Assembly (NCBI RefSeq): GCF_024763615.1
Contig: NC_077222.1
Span: forward strand, 59,272,001 to 59,336,000
Length of the DNA stretch: 64,000 nucleotides
Source of the DNA: Phlebotomus papatasi
Lineage: Eukaryota > Arthropoda > Insecta > Diptera > Psychodidae
Reading direction: 5' to 3'
Part shown: one piece after another, positions 22,358-33,838 of the stretch
How the letters are laid out: each line of letters starts with the position of its first letter
How positions within the stretch are numbered: position 1 is the first letter of the stretch
Notes under the pieces: generated by a model
Databases searched by the model: none
Seen by the model: the letters and a program-made list of their open reading frames with translations, nothing else
Told to the model about the DNA's origin: nothing
Translations under genes and position numbers: made by a program

Positions 22358-24184
22358 AAGGGACAGATAATCCTAACCGGCTTATGTAGGTGAGATTCTT
22401 AACGTGAGCTAACTCGGAGTGCATGCAAATTCGATTTGGAGCTGAAGTTGGGAGACGCCATTCAGTTATCTTGAATCAAATTCGTGAAATTATACAAATT
22501 TTGTATTTAAACCAAAATATCAAGGATTTGGATGAACTGACAGAAAAGTGATATATGAGTGAAATGTAGACCAGAATGTTCTTTATAATTTTCCCATAGA
22601 ACATGATCTCATCGATTACTCAGAAGCCAAGATAAGCGAGGTTTTTTGTTTCTGAACTCGTTTTTTCGACCAGAGCGCCCCAAGTAGTCATTTGTTGAAC
22701 TTCAACTATATCAAAGAATTGTTGTATTTTGTGGGACTTTCCATTTAAAACCCTATTTTAAGTGTCTTGGTGGAGTAGAGGCAGTCAAATTGGCATCTGA
22801 GTGATTTCAAAGCGTTATTATGGGAAAAATCATTTTTTTCACACTTAAACGGCAAAATCGGAGTGATAGCGTAGTCTGAGCGGAAAATGATGTATAGACG
22901 AAATGTAGAGACAAATGTGTTCTACAATTGTGTCGAAGTAATCATCAAAATCGGTTTAGCGACAGTCGAGATAATTGAGGTTATGTGATATTGAAATTGG
23001 TTTTTCGACTGTGGCGCCCCTGGTGTTGGTCCCAAGAAGTTCAAATATTCTAGAAAGTTGTAGCATTTGGTGAGATCTTTCGTTTAAGCCCTCACTCATC
23101 AAAATCGGTCACATAGAACCGGATATATGATTTTTTGAATTTTGTGAACTTTGACCCCTCATATCTCCGGTTCTGTTTTAACCACAGCGCGCTTACGCAC
23201 CATTTTGGAAACGTCCTAGACTGGACTACAACATACTAAAATTTCATTAACTTGCACAATGCCGTTTTTGAGAAAAGTGACTTTGAATTTCGATGAATTT
23301 TGACGCTATCACAGCGCCACCTCTGGTAACTTTTTGAACTTCCATCTGAAAGTGCTCATCGAGACGAAACCAAAAAGGTAAAATTTAGGTCGCTATGTTA
23401 ATTAGAACCGGAGATAGAGGCCGGTCAATGTTCGAACTTTGACCCCTTATAGCTCGGGTCAGGGGTTTTAGATCGACTTAAGGTTTTTTTTGTTTGATAG
23501 GTATAATCAACGGCTACAACATACTAAATTTTCAGCCCGATGCACAATGGAATTTTTGAGTTATTTAACTTTTAAGATTTAAAAATTTTCTTTTTAAAAA
23601 AAGCGCCCCTAGCGGTGGTTTTATGAACTTACGATGTTAGAAGGGGAAGTGGCATTTCACGAGAGCTTTCCAAAAAGCCCTCACTTTTTAAATTCTGACA
23701 ATTAGAACCGGAGTTATGGTCATTTTAAGAAATTTTTTTTGGACCCTTATAGCTCGGGTCAGTGGGGTCGGGGGACCTTAAGTTTGGTATTGATGGAAAG
23801 CTCTAAGGCCCAGCTATAACATACTAAAATTTGAGTCCGCTGAATGCCATAGGGGCGGAGCTATTGAGAAAACAAAAAAAGGGGGGTCTTCAAAATGGCG
23901 GAAGGAGGGGTGGGGGGTGGGGGGTCTATGCACCAAGTTGCAATTTTCACCCGATATATAACCTTTGCCGAAAACCGCAAGTCGATATCTTTTTTAGTTT
24001 AGGAGCTATTAAGCTCCAAAGAGCGGCCGGCCGGCCGGCCGGCCGGGAACGTACAATAGCCACATATATATTCGTGATCAGGAAGTGCTGAAACACATTT
24101 TGGCCAAGTTTGAGGTCGATCGGACGACATGAAATTTTGTTAGGATTATAGTAGGTGAGATTGTTAAGAATCTCACCTAATATT
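22358..24184. mobile_element. 1.8-kb modular element, copy 1 (Helentron/DINE-like structure)
   Basis: Nearly the same sequence occurs inverted at 57227-59069. The ends carry ATAATCCTAAC (22367-22377) and its inverse GTTAGGATTAT (24139-24149). TAGGTGAGATTCTTAAC at 22387 is mirrored at 24163-24179. The last 28 bp (24152-24179) form an 11-bp-stem hairpin followed by AATAT. The interior is built of diverged modules of ~290-340 bp. GCGCC(C/A)C marks at 22675, 23014, 23314 and 23603; AACATACTAAA marks near 23226, 23518 and 23818; TAGAACCGGA marks near 23110, 23403 and 23703. A (GGCC)n tract sits at 24024-24047. Open frames inside are short shadows, and module lengths are not multiples of three, so it is non-coding. 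Confidence 0.8.
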
Positions 24185-27100
24185 GTTAGCAATGGAAGAA
24201 AATTAAGAAATTATATTTTATTTTAGTAAGTTCTAAGCAATTTTACGATTTTTGAAAACAAATAATAATATTTTACTGATCAAAACGGAATTTTTTATTG
24301 ACTACAAATATTTTGAGCAAAAAAAATTTATCATCTCTAATTGGAAAATCCACTTAAATTATTCAGATTTTTTTAAAAATATTGAAAATATATATCTCCA
24401 CTTTTTTTTAACCATTTTTAACGATTATTAATCCATATTAATCAAAATTTACAAAGTTTCCATTACAGAATTATTATAGCAGTTTTTACAAAAAATATCT
24501 GAATTTTCTTGTAACTAAAAAAAGTATGCAACTTTTTTTGCAATCAAATCTCAATTGTTATCAGTATTAGAAAATTAAATTTTATTAGTACTGAATTTAG
24601 AATTTGAGCAGTCAAGAATGTTTCAGTAATTCAGAAATCAAGAATATTTATTGAATAAGTTAGGTTATTAGATCTATATTTGTAACGATTTAGTTTCCTT
24701 TTGACAAAATTTATTTTTTATTAACCCGAAAGATTTTCCCACTTGCTTTAAGTTGCCTAACATTTAAAAAACACATTGTAACATCAGTAACTTGCAAAAA
24801 GATGATGAAGTCATGTTACTTAATTCTTTAACGTACTTTTGAGCAAAAATCAGATTTCCTTTAAGTATTTTCACGTTTAATTTGTATAGAGAAAGTTTGC
24901 AAAGTTACAATTTCCGATAGTAATATGTAAATCTAAATTCTAATATGATTTAAATTTTATATCTGATAATTTTAGACCATATCTTACACTTGAAGAACAA
25001 TTTGCAAATTCTCTGAAATCATCAAGGATTTATACTTTTGTTCTTAAACTTGATGAAAATTACATATCATTTGATAGAATTAGCTCGAGCATTTCCATAT
25101 GGCTCTTGGCCTCAGCTTTGTAAGTTTTTTTCCTGGACCAAATTGGAAGCCTTTGCGAAGGGTTCCCAAATGACGCATCGTGCTGAGCGATAGAGAACGG
25201 TACATAAATTCTATTTTACTCTCTTCGTCGCTCCTGGGTACGCATATGAGGAATTTGGGGTGGAAACTCTTGGATTCAATGGAAGCATACACGCGCGCGC
25301 AGGAAAACCCATTCCGGGATTCTATGTATCTCATTTCCCAAAATGGTGGATGACATTCTATCCAGCCGCCGCCGGAGTAATTTGGAAGATACATTATATT
25401 CTATTAATGTGCACGAGGGTGGTTAGAATTTACCTCAACTCGGGTGTACAATAATTCCGTTGAGACTAATTTCGTGCATTTAATTTTGGAGTCATAAGTA
25501 AGAATATGAATTTTAGCGGCAGTCTATTTTGTCTTATGACAAAAAATTCAATAGAAATTCTCTATCCATCAGGGCTTAAGACACTCACCAAAAAAAAAAC
25601 GACAACGACCTTCGAAAATAAATAATTAAATAGCCTCGAGGGTGTTTAGCTTAAATTGGAGTCTTTTATAAAATTGTCTGGTGACGAGTATTTAGCGAAG
25701 AACAACGATTTTTTCATGTTATTTCATATTAAAAAAAAAAACTTATTATCAATAAAAATGTCTAAAACTAGTTTTTGCTTGGCATTGTATTATTATAAAG
25801 TCCCAAGAGCATTTGAATGTTTTTGTTTTTTGAAAAGTTAAAGAAACGTTCTCAAAAAAGCATACCCATTTATTCTGTAATGCACTAATGTTCATTATAA
25901 GCTGTTCTTTAGGACAAAATTTTTTGGTTCAGTTTAGAAGGCAAATGAGCTAAAGTATTCCTTGGGATAGGGTAAGTAGAAGTGTCTTAAACACTGTATT
26001 GGCAGAAGCTCTAAGAAACTTTAAATCACTAGTTAAACGATGTGTAAAATTTATAGTTCTTTTATGGCTTGCTTTCTTCTTTTCTTTTCTTCTTTGCCCA
26101 TCGTAAAGAAATTTGGTTGGAAATTTACACAAAGTCAAACCCAAAGCCAAAGTTACTAGAAAACTACTATATCAAAACCTCATTAAATTAAGTGATCAAA
26201 AACACATAAAATTGTCTCAAGAAATGATTCATTACCTTAATTGTTTTTTTTTACAGCAGTAATCTTTTGAGCAAACACTAAGACCACTTTATAGTTTTTT
26301 CTTCACAAATCACTTGCACCCTTTGTACAGAAAATCACTTTCCACAAATTAATGTTTTTTTACTAAAATTATTTAAAGTTTTCTTTTTTAAGAGTTGAGC
26401 ACTTTTTTAATGGTTGAAGATATGTTCAATGTACCATGGTTGTCCTCATTAAAAGATCCAGTACAAAGTTTCTTTTTATCGGAGGACTCACTTCCTACTC
26501 CTACGAGAATTGGGCATCAACTGAGATTTTACTTGAATGTCGAAATTGTCATAGGTCTTTTTTCTTTCACTTGCTTTCACACACTCCCGACTTTGGTTTT
26601 CCAAACTGGATTTTCAAAAATTTCTGCTTAGGCATATGGGAGGGATGGCTATCTGTGTGACTTTCCAGTGCGAGTAGGGGAATTTAAAGGGACTCTGTGA
26701 GATGTTTTTTTGAACTTATATTTTACCTGGGATGTGGAATTACTTAAGCACACACACACACCAATAGTAGAATTTCAGTGGAAGGATCGAAAAAAAGTAA
26801 GGGGAAGGTCTAAAATACTCCTCAGCAGCATCCAAGAGCGCAGGAGCTAGGGTTGATGAATTCTATCTGGTATTAAATAAAAGACCAAAAAAAATCGTAA
26901 GATAAAAAGACAAAAAAATATATAGATAAATGACAATTTATTAGTTAGAAATCTATACCTATGGCCACTTCTTTTGATGAATTTATAAGTATTATGCTTC
27001 AAACAGACCTGAGGATAAGATATGTAAGTGTTTGGCTCAATAATGGATCAGTTAAATTCCCAACTGAATTTGGTTAAGTAGTTTCTGTATACCTGTCTTA

Positions 27101-27278
27101 AGGTATGCTATTAGTTTACTTTTTTTTAGATTTTAACTAAAAATCTGTTTAATTTTATTACTTTCAGAAGCATTTAATTGATAGGAGAAAATTTTTGATA
27201 AGACGTAACACATATATTTTAAATATTCTTGCATATACTGTTGTTCATTTTCAATACTTAAACTCCAGAAATAAGATT

Positions 27279-27474
27279 ATTAGGGGGAGGTGGGGTTACA
27301 TTGATAAACGTTGTTTTTCACATATTTCTAAATGCATTTATGCTTTGCAATTACTTTTGCTAGTTCCACAATTGTTTTGTAGATCTAAATTACATTACGT
27401 TGAACCCCAGTTTACTTAAGAAATATGCAGAAAAATCATATAACAGCCCTACAGCTCACAATAGCCCCACCTAA
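27279..27474. mobile_element. Possible MITE with TTAGG...GTGGGG termini
   Basis: The left end TTAGGGGGAGGTGGGGTTA (27280) and right end AGCCCCACCTAA (reverse complement TTAGGTGGGGCT) are imperfectly complementary with one gap, about 195 bp apart. Single copy in the window. Confidence 0.35.
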
Positions 27475-28232
27475 TCCGATCTCTATTTTTTTGATCTCTT
27501 TAAACTTCTAACTTCCAACCCTTAAGAATGGAATTTTTCGATACAGCTTTGATTTTTCGAAAAGGATAATTCGTTGTGTACATGTCCATTCGTGAGAAAA
27601 TCTAGCAGTCAAACTGTGAGAGATAGTGAAATAGGGGTTCCAACTGCCGTCTTGTCTAACATTAGCATTGTTGTTCTTCATAGAAATATTTTTTTTATTG
27701 AAATATATTGAAAATTAATCTTGGCATTTTTTTTTCAATATTTTAGGACTTGTCTAGGTCGACCTTTGGTGAATGGTTGATCAACTCTAGAGTGTATATT
27801 TGTCATCCAATTATTGCAAGTACTTATAGATTTATTTATAAGATCTTTATATTCTGGGCAAATTTTTATTAATTTAATTTTCAAACTTTTAAACAATTTT
27901 ATTGCAAAAAAAAACTATATTAGAATACAAGCCATAAAGTGACAAATTTGAGCATTCGGAACCAACGCTTTAACAATTCGGCGTATCTCATCTGTACCTA
28001 TGTTTTCCAAAAACATGTGCGGCGAAAAACTTTTCTTTTTAAACTAAAAAAATATTTCAGTAAGCTATTGAGGCCTAGAGCCCTGTGTAAAGTCAGGATG
28101 ATCCTCGCGAATGCTTTACACGTAAAATTTTGCGTTGAAGGACCAACTTAAATTATCATATAAATACTCTGAGCTTAGGATCAGAGATTAGTGATTCTTA
28201 AAGGTCCTTTATACCTGATTCTTACCTTTATG

Positions 28233-28340
28233 GCGTCTACACACTATAAGCAATTTTCGCAAGAGTTTTTGTCAAAAATTGCCTTTCTTTTAATTTTGAC
28301 GTTTCTGCCCACAATAATAGGGGAAGATTTCTTAAACAAA
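28233..28340. mobile_element. Half copy of MITE family E
   Basis: ATGGCGTCTACACACTATAA followed by GCAATTTT and TTTTTGTCAAAAATTGC matches the left half of the 44521-44658 copy. The right terminal repeat is not recognisable. Confidence 0.4.
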
Positions 28341-28454
28341 CAAAAAAAAAAACATTAAAAATGCTCCTAGTAGATACAGGCCTTTACCGCCAAATTTTAC
28401 AAAATATATTCTTCAAAATCACCTTGCTTAAGTCTATCATGAACTAAAGTTTAT

Positions 28455-28950
28455 TCATAGGGCTTAGCAGTGCTAATTTCTTAACAGTCGAAAATTTCGG
28501 AAAATGTATAAATAAGGGCAATCGGGGTATCTAATTTTGGAAAATCTTTGTAATTGTCTACTGTTTAAAAATTTGAGACCTTTTAGAACTAGGGTTAACC
28601 TCCAATCTGAATATAGCTTTAGAGTAGGAGGTTTACTGTTGATTTTCGTTTTGGAAATTTATGTGAAATCAGCGTTAGACGTTATTAGAGCTTTACTTTT
28701 AGAGAGGGTCGAGTACACCCTTTTTATGACTTAAAATAACGTGCTTTAAACCTAAGACTTAGCCATATGGCTTAACTGCACTATTTTTTAACAATCAAGA
28801 TTTTTTGAAAAAAATTGACTTAGGATTGGATTATTAATGACAAGTGAACTGTAAAGTTCTGAAAAACCAATAAAAAGGTTCCTATTTAGAATTTTGAGAC
28901 CGTCTGGAACTGGGGTAAACCCCTAGTCTGAAGACTACTTAAGGTATCAA
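28455..28950. repeat. Diverged tandem pair, period about 310 bp
   Basis: GGGCTTAGCAGTGCTAATTT at 28459 is echoed by TGGCTTAACTGCACTATTTT near 28768. TTTGAGACCTTTTAGAACTA near 28573 is echoed by TTTGAGACCGTCTGGAACTG near 28892. No coding signal. A weaker relative lies at 14384-14470. Confidence 0.4.
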
Positions 28951-29227
28951 GGAAATTATGAGTAGCTACAGTTACGAAAAATGAGTATTATTATTATTGT
29001 GTGCCATTTTAAATAGTTTTGCATCTATTATTCAATTAAAATTGACTTAAAAATAAATTATGAATAATCACCGATCCAATATATCATATCCCATCGGTGA
29101 AGACCATACCTAAGTGCTATAGAATTAAAGAAAAGCTTACGAACAGCATCGGGGCAAAATCGCCCGGAAGGGTAAAGTCACCCGGATTTACTGTATTCTA
29201 AATATGTAAGTTCATCTGGTATGTGAT

Positions 29228-29374
29228 TTAACCCTTTAATGACGAGAGAGTCAAAAATTGGGGGTCAGAAAAGTTACTTTTTCTGACTTTTTATAGTAAA
29301 ATATAGCTTTAGAAGGCAGTAGGAAAAATTTCATTTTTGGGTCACCGGTGACCCAATCGTTCTTAAAGGGTTAA
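29228..29374. mobile_element. TTAA MITE family F, copy 1, with GGGTCACCGGTGACCC palindrome
   Basis: Ends TTAACCCTTTAATGACGA and, inverted, TTAACCCTTTAAGAACGA. TTAA plus CCCTTT resembles piggyBac-type termini. The perfect 16-bp palindrome GGGTCACCGGTGACCC (29339-29354) sits just inside the right repeat. Related copies lie at 51163-51304 and 32748-33838. Confidence 0.7.
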
Positions 29375-32300
29375 AGCATCTCTTATACAAAATTCTATTT
29401 TTATTTGATAAAAATTTCAGAATTACCCAGGCTTAAAGCTTGTCGAAAACGCTTGATTTCACTCTATATTATACATAGTACATTATTATATATATTATAA
29501 AATAAGTTCATGATGTTATGGTTTGAATTTTGAATGTATTGGTTATTTTTTATTATATATATTACAATATAATTTTTAAAAAAATCAAATATCTGACAAG
29601 AAATAATATTTCCTTTGATCCTAGCGCTCTGAACTTTTATAAAATGAGCTTTTAAAGCTCCTTGCCGCACTAATTTTTTATGAATAAGTCTCTATAATAA
29701 AACTTCTAGTCACTTTCCGGCTATTAAGACTCCAGCTTCTTATGGAGCACTCTCCATCCTACTTTCAGTAATGGATTGATAAGACATTATGCTCTTTATA
29801 GTGATACATCAATGAAAATGTGGACAGTATCGAACAGTTTTGAAGGTTCTAGCTGGAGTAATACATTATATGTACATATATGTATATTATATTTTGATAA
29901 ATAATTCTTTTTGGCAAAAAATAACAGAAGGAAAAGAAAAATGAACATCCTTCATCTTTTCTCTTTAATATTGGTTTTCCGCATCAAATAATACGCAGAG
30001 TTTTGGTTGTGATGGTGTGTTTGATATTCTGTGGAGTAAAATGCCTCATTTATTTCTCGTTGCCATGGGAATTCTTTTTAGTAGACATTTTTTGCAAAGG
30101 GGGACGACCAAGATGAGAAAAACAGCCATCCGCTTCACTTGTCCATGAAGGGGGATGAAGTGCCACAATACTTGGCATAGCACAAAGAACTTTTCTTCTT
30201 GCGCTGAGAATGCTCACAGCTTCGATCGGTAACATATTATGCCGTCTTTTATGGGGCGAACATGCACATCCGAATAATCTGGATTGCCAGAGGGGGTGGA
30301 TTCTGTCGCTAAGGTTGTCGGTTCTACTCGATGGGGAATCGAATTGAGGGTGGACAATATTCCCACTTTCAGCCACCTCACCAACTCCGGGAGTCCTTTC
30401 ATTTGCACACAAAAACCAAAAGAGGCGAGAGTGAAATAGGGTGGACGAGGAAAAGAAGAAGGACATAAAACATTCTTTTTTTTTCTCGTCTTTCTCTAAT
30501 GCCACTTTTCCTGATGCCTCTCCCTCCTATAACCCAAAACACACATTCGAGGGTGGAAAAGACAAAGAAGCGGGTGAAAAAATAAATAAATTTGCAGACG
30601 TGAGAACTCAACCCATCATTGTCATTTCGTGACGGGGGTGGATTTGAGGGCTGGTGAGGCCAATATTGCTGTGGCATTTCACTAGAGCTCCAGAGAGATG
30701 AGGCGAAGAATAAGAGGAAAAAAATGGACAGAATAGGAGCACTGGGGGATGCTTTCTGCTTTTTCTTGGTGTCATTTATTGTGGACTTGGCTCCGGCAAC
30801 AAGAAACACTCGATCAATAACCGAGAGTCTAAAAAATAAATATTAATCACCGATTTCTGCACATTCCAGCAATCCCCAAAAACCCATTCCAAAACCATCT
30901 CTATCTTTCGTAGTCATCAAAGAATTTCGAAGGGGTGCTGCTTGTTAATTTGTTCCATTAATTTCCGGTTAAAAAATTTTTGTTGATATTAAATTATTAT
31001 GATCTTGGTTTATTTATTTATTTTGAGTCACTCGTGCCAGAAAATAATCTTAGAAACATAATTCATTTGCATCACCAGCAGATGTATTTTTCATTTAGAA
31101 AAAACTGCAAAAGATTTTTTTAGGCTTAAAGAATTTGTAACTTTAGGGAGCTAATTAACTCTTTTGCTTCTACAAGAAATAATGATAATAAATTAGTAAA
31201 ATTAGTTAATTAATTAATTAAAAAAATTAAAACAGAAGCGCTGAAAATGTATTCTTCTTTAAAATTCATGATGAAATGATATAAAATAATTTGCTCAAAA
31301 ACGCATTATATAAGGGACTAATTTTTTTTCGCGACAATGCCTCATTCTTCAATAAAATAGGGAAATATTGCGGATTTAAAATGTTTGCAAAACTTGTAAA
31401 CATAAAAAATGTAGAAGTTATTTTATTGATGCTATTGAAGTTATTTATTTTAGTGCTTGAATTACTGCGAAAATTGTTATAATTTTTTTCTTTTTCCAAA
31501 CAAAACATTGATAGAAATCAACTCAATTACTATTAATTAAGAAAAGTTACTATAGCAAGTAAATCGAATTCATTTGATTAGATTTTAATCAAATAGTGTA
31601 AATATATTGAATCTTATTATTATTATTAGAAGTCTCGTTTATTTATATTGCTTTAACTCAATTTGTATTGAAAAGTAATTTAAATGTATGATACACGATG
31701 TTGAGGAAGAAAATGGATCAAGCAGCTTGTATCGATCGTAATGATATACATAAGTAAGATCTCTGAAATATTTCACAAATGGCACGCGATCATCTCAAAT
31801 GTTATTTTTTTTAAAGGAAGTCAGCCACATGTTTGTTTCCTAAATCTCCAGGGTCATACTCCCAAATAGTCCTAAGATCTTCCTTTGAGAATGGGATCAT
31901 TCAGGAACTTGACTCAAAACGACCCTGTCTTTGAGACTGATACGTAGTCGTCGGTTCGGGGTTAATAAGTTACAATCCAGACTGTAATGATCTTCACTCC
32001 TACACCAAAACAGGACTCAAAAGTGTCCTATGAGGAAATACTTCGTCTTTGTTACTTCCTCATCTTCGGGTCATGTCTTTCAAAACAAACTTTCGACCTC
32101 TCTTCAGGCACTACCGAGAGAAAATTTCATGGGATTATGTGTGGATTTGTAGTGTTAATGAATGAAACTTCTGTCTCGATGACTGTCTGTAGAGCACATT
32201 CGACAGCCCTAAAAAAATGTGTTGACTTGCAAAATGAAACTGTGACAGTTTTTTCCCTCCTTTTACTCTAAATCTGGCACCCAAAAATAGATCTTCAAAA

Positions 32301-32747
32301 GGGCCTTCAAGGGGTTTGTCTGACGAAGGTTGCTATAATGATCTAATGATAGAACTACTGCTTTTTGCCTACACATAAGGAAAAAAAAACATAACAACAA
32401 TTAGAAAGCAATTGGGAATTAAAAGCGACAGGAAATTATTATGTTAAAACATTAGTCTCAGGCATTTTCTGCCCTTCGGACTTCGAAACAAATCTTTATT
32501 AACTGACACAAAAAAGTGCCTCAATAATTTTCAACACTCTGTCTTACAGAATTGCTGTTATACAAAAAAGGGGTTGCCTATTGGTAATCTATAGGGGATG
32601 AAAATTTATTTTCTTCTCTGTATGTGATGAATTACTTTTAGGGGGTGAATTACTTTGAAAATTTGCAAACATTCGTAGCATTCGTTTGTTCTTTTTTGCC
32701 AAAAGAATATTATTGGTTTTTGTTAAATAAAATAGGAAACCCAACTC
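29375..32747. other. Intergenic with a GC-richer island at ~30050-30830
   Basis: No exon recognised. The island at about 30050-30830 has overlapping open frames on both strands (up to 151 codons) without domain motifs or Kozak/splice support, so a conserved non-coding or regulatory block fits better than a gene. About 31985-32275 has another open frame (94 codons) that I cannot assign. Confidence 0.4.
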
Positions 32748-33838
32748 TTAACCCTTTAAGGCCGATTGGAACACCGGTGTCCCATAAAGAAAATAATTTT
32801 TCCTGACTACCTAAAGTTATTTTTTTATGTTTGTACGTAATTGCAAAAGAGAAGGTTGAAGGAATCTAGGATATTTTTCGCAAGTCTCCAGCTATTTGCT
32901 AAATAGTAAAATAAAAAAATAGTAAAAATAAATAAAACTAAAAAGTAAAAAAATGTAGCTTAAAATTAGGAATTTTAAATTGTCATAATGAAAATTAATT
33001 TTAATTATTTTTTATACTTCCAATTTTTTTATGCGAAACCGTTTTAGAAAAAGTAACTACAATACTCAAACATAATATTTTTCATTAACCCATTCAGTCA
33101 ATGTACCTGAAATATCTGAGATAGAATGTTCATATTTTGGGATTAGTTTCCTACAGATTAGTAGATGAATTTTTTGAAAAGAAAAATTTTTTATCTCATA
33201 TGGGGGCGCGGGGAACCGCCCTCAAACACACGTTTTAACGGTCACTGAATTTAAATTCTATGCATTAATTCATTACAAACTCTATTGCTTTAGATAGAGT
33301 AACTATCCAAGAACACCAATTGGCAACTAGAATTCAAATCAGGAAAGAGGAAAGAGGCCAATTTTAACAAATTCGACAGGATGTCGTATTTTCCGTCCGC
33401 CATTTTGAGAAAAAAATTTGCATGACCTTCCGCGGAGCAAGAAAATGATAACAAAATGTATTTTCATCTCTGTCGGACTATTTTTGTCAAGTAACTGAAT
33501 AACCAACGTTACTAAAAATCCATTTCCGATAGCAATTCAGACAAAAAATTGCCTAGAAATAAATCATCAAAAATCACTCAATTTGCGTATGATGTATAAT
33601 ACAATGGTAAGGAATGGGTTAAAGTGAAAATTATCATTCATTGGTATTGTTTGAAAAATTACTTAAATTTTTGGGCTATTTTCGTCCCTATCGTTCATAG
33701 AGACAAAAAATGCACCGAATCAAACTCTATTGGATTTTCTAAGGCTAGATGTAAGACCTTTAACTAATATTGTATATCGGTTTCATTTTTATTGCTGACT
33801 TTCGGTCCACGAAAACTATCTCGTCGTTAAAGGGTTAA
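32748..33838. mobile_element. TTAA family F, long copy (1.09 kb) with a nested element
   Basis: Ends TTAACCCTTTAAGG... and ...GTCGTTAAAGGGTTAA. A palindrome-like GGAACACCGGTGTCCC lies just inside the left repeat, matching the position of palindromes in shorter relatives. Most of the extra length is a second TTAA-bounded element at 33085-33622. Confidence 0.6.
33085..33622. mobile_element. Nested TTAA element (TTAACCCATTC termini)
   Basis: Left TTAACCCATTC at 33085 and right GAATGGGTTAA ending 33622 form an 11-bp perfect inverted repeat bounded by TTAA. The 538-bp interior lacks a transposase frame. Confidence 0.6.

Larger units (their letters stand above)
24185..29227. other. Intergenic, no gene recognised
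   Basis: Mostly AT-rich. A GC-richer island at about 25080-25400 has open frames on both strands but no family resemblance, and a CACACACACA run sits near 26752. Around 26390-26660 there is a second, weaker island. These may be conserved non-coding DNA between hb and Rh50. Small repeat remnants are listed separately. Confidence 0.45.

Noticed and set aside
23831..24192. Open frames with RPAGRPA-type runs in both 1.8-kb element copies
   Set aside because: They arise from the (GGCC)n tract, differ between copies, and the surrounding modules shift frame.
30050..30809. A 136-151 codon protein gene on the minus strand
   Set aside because: Two frames of similar length overlap, composition looks random, and no start context or homology was recognised.
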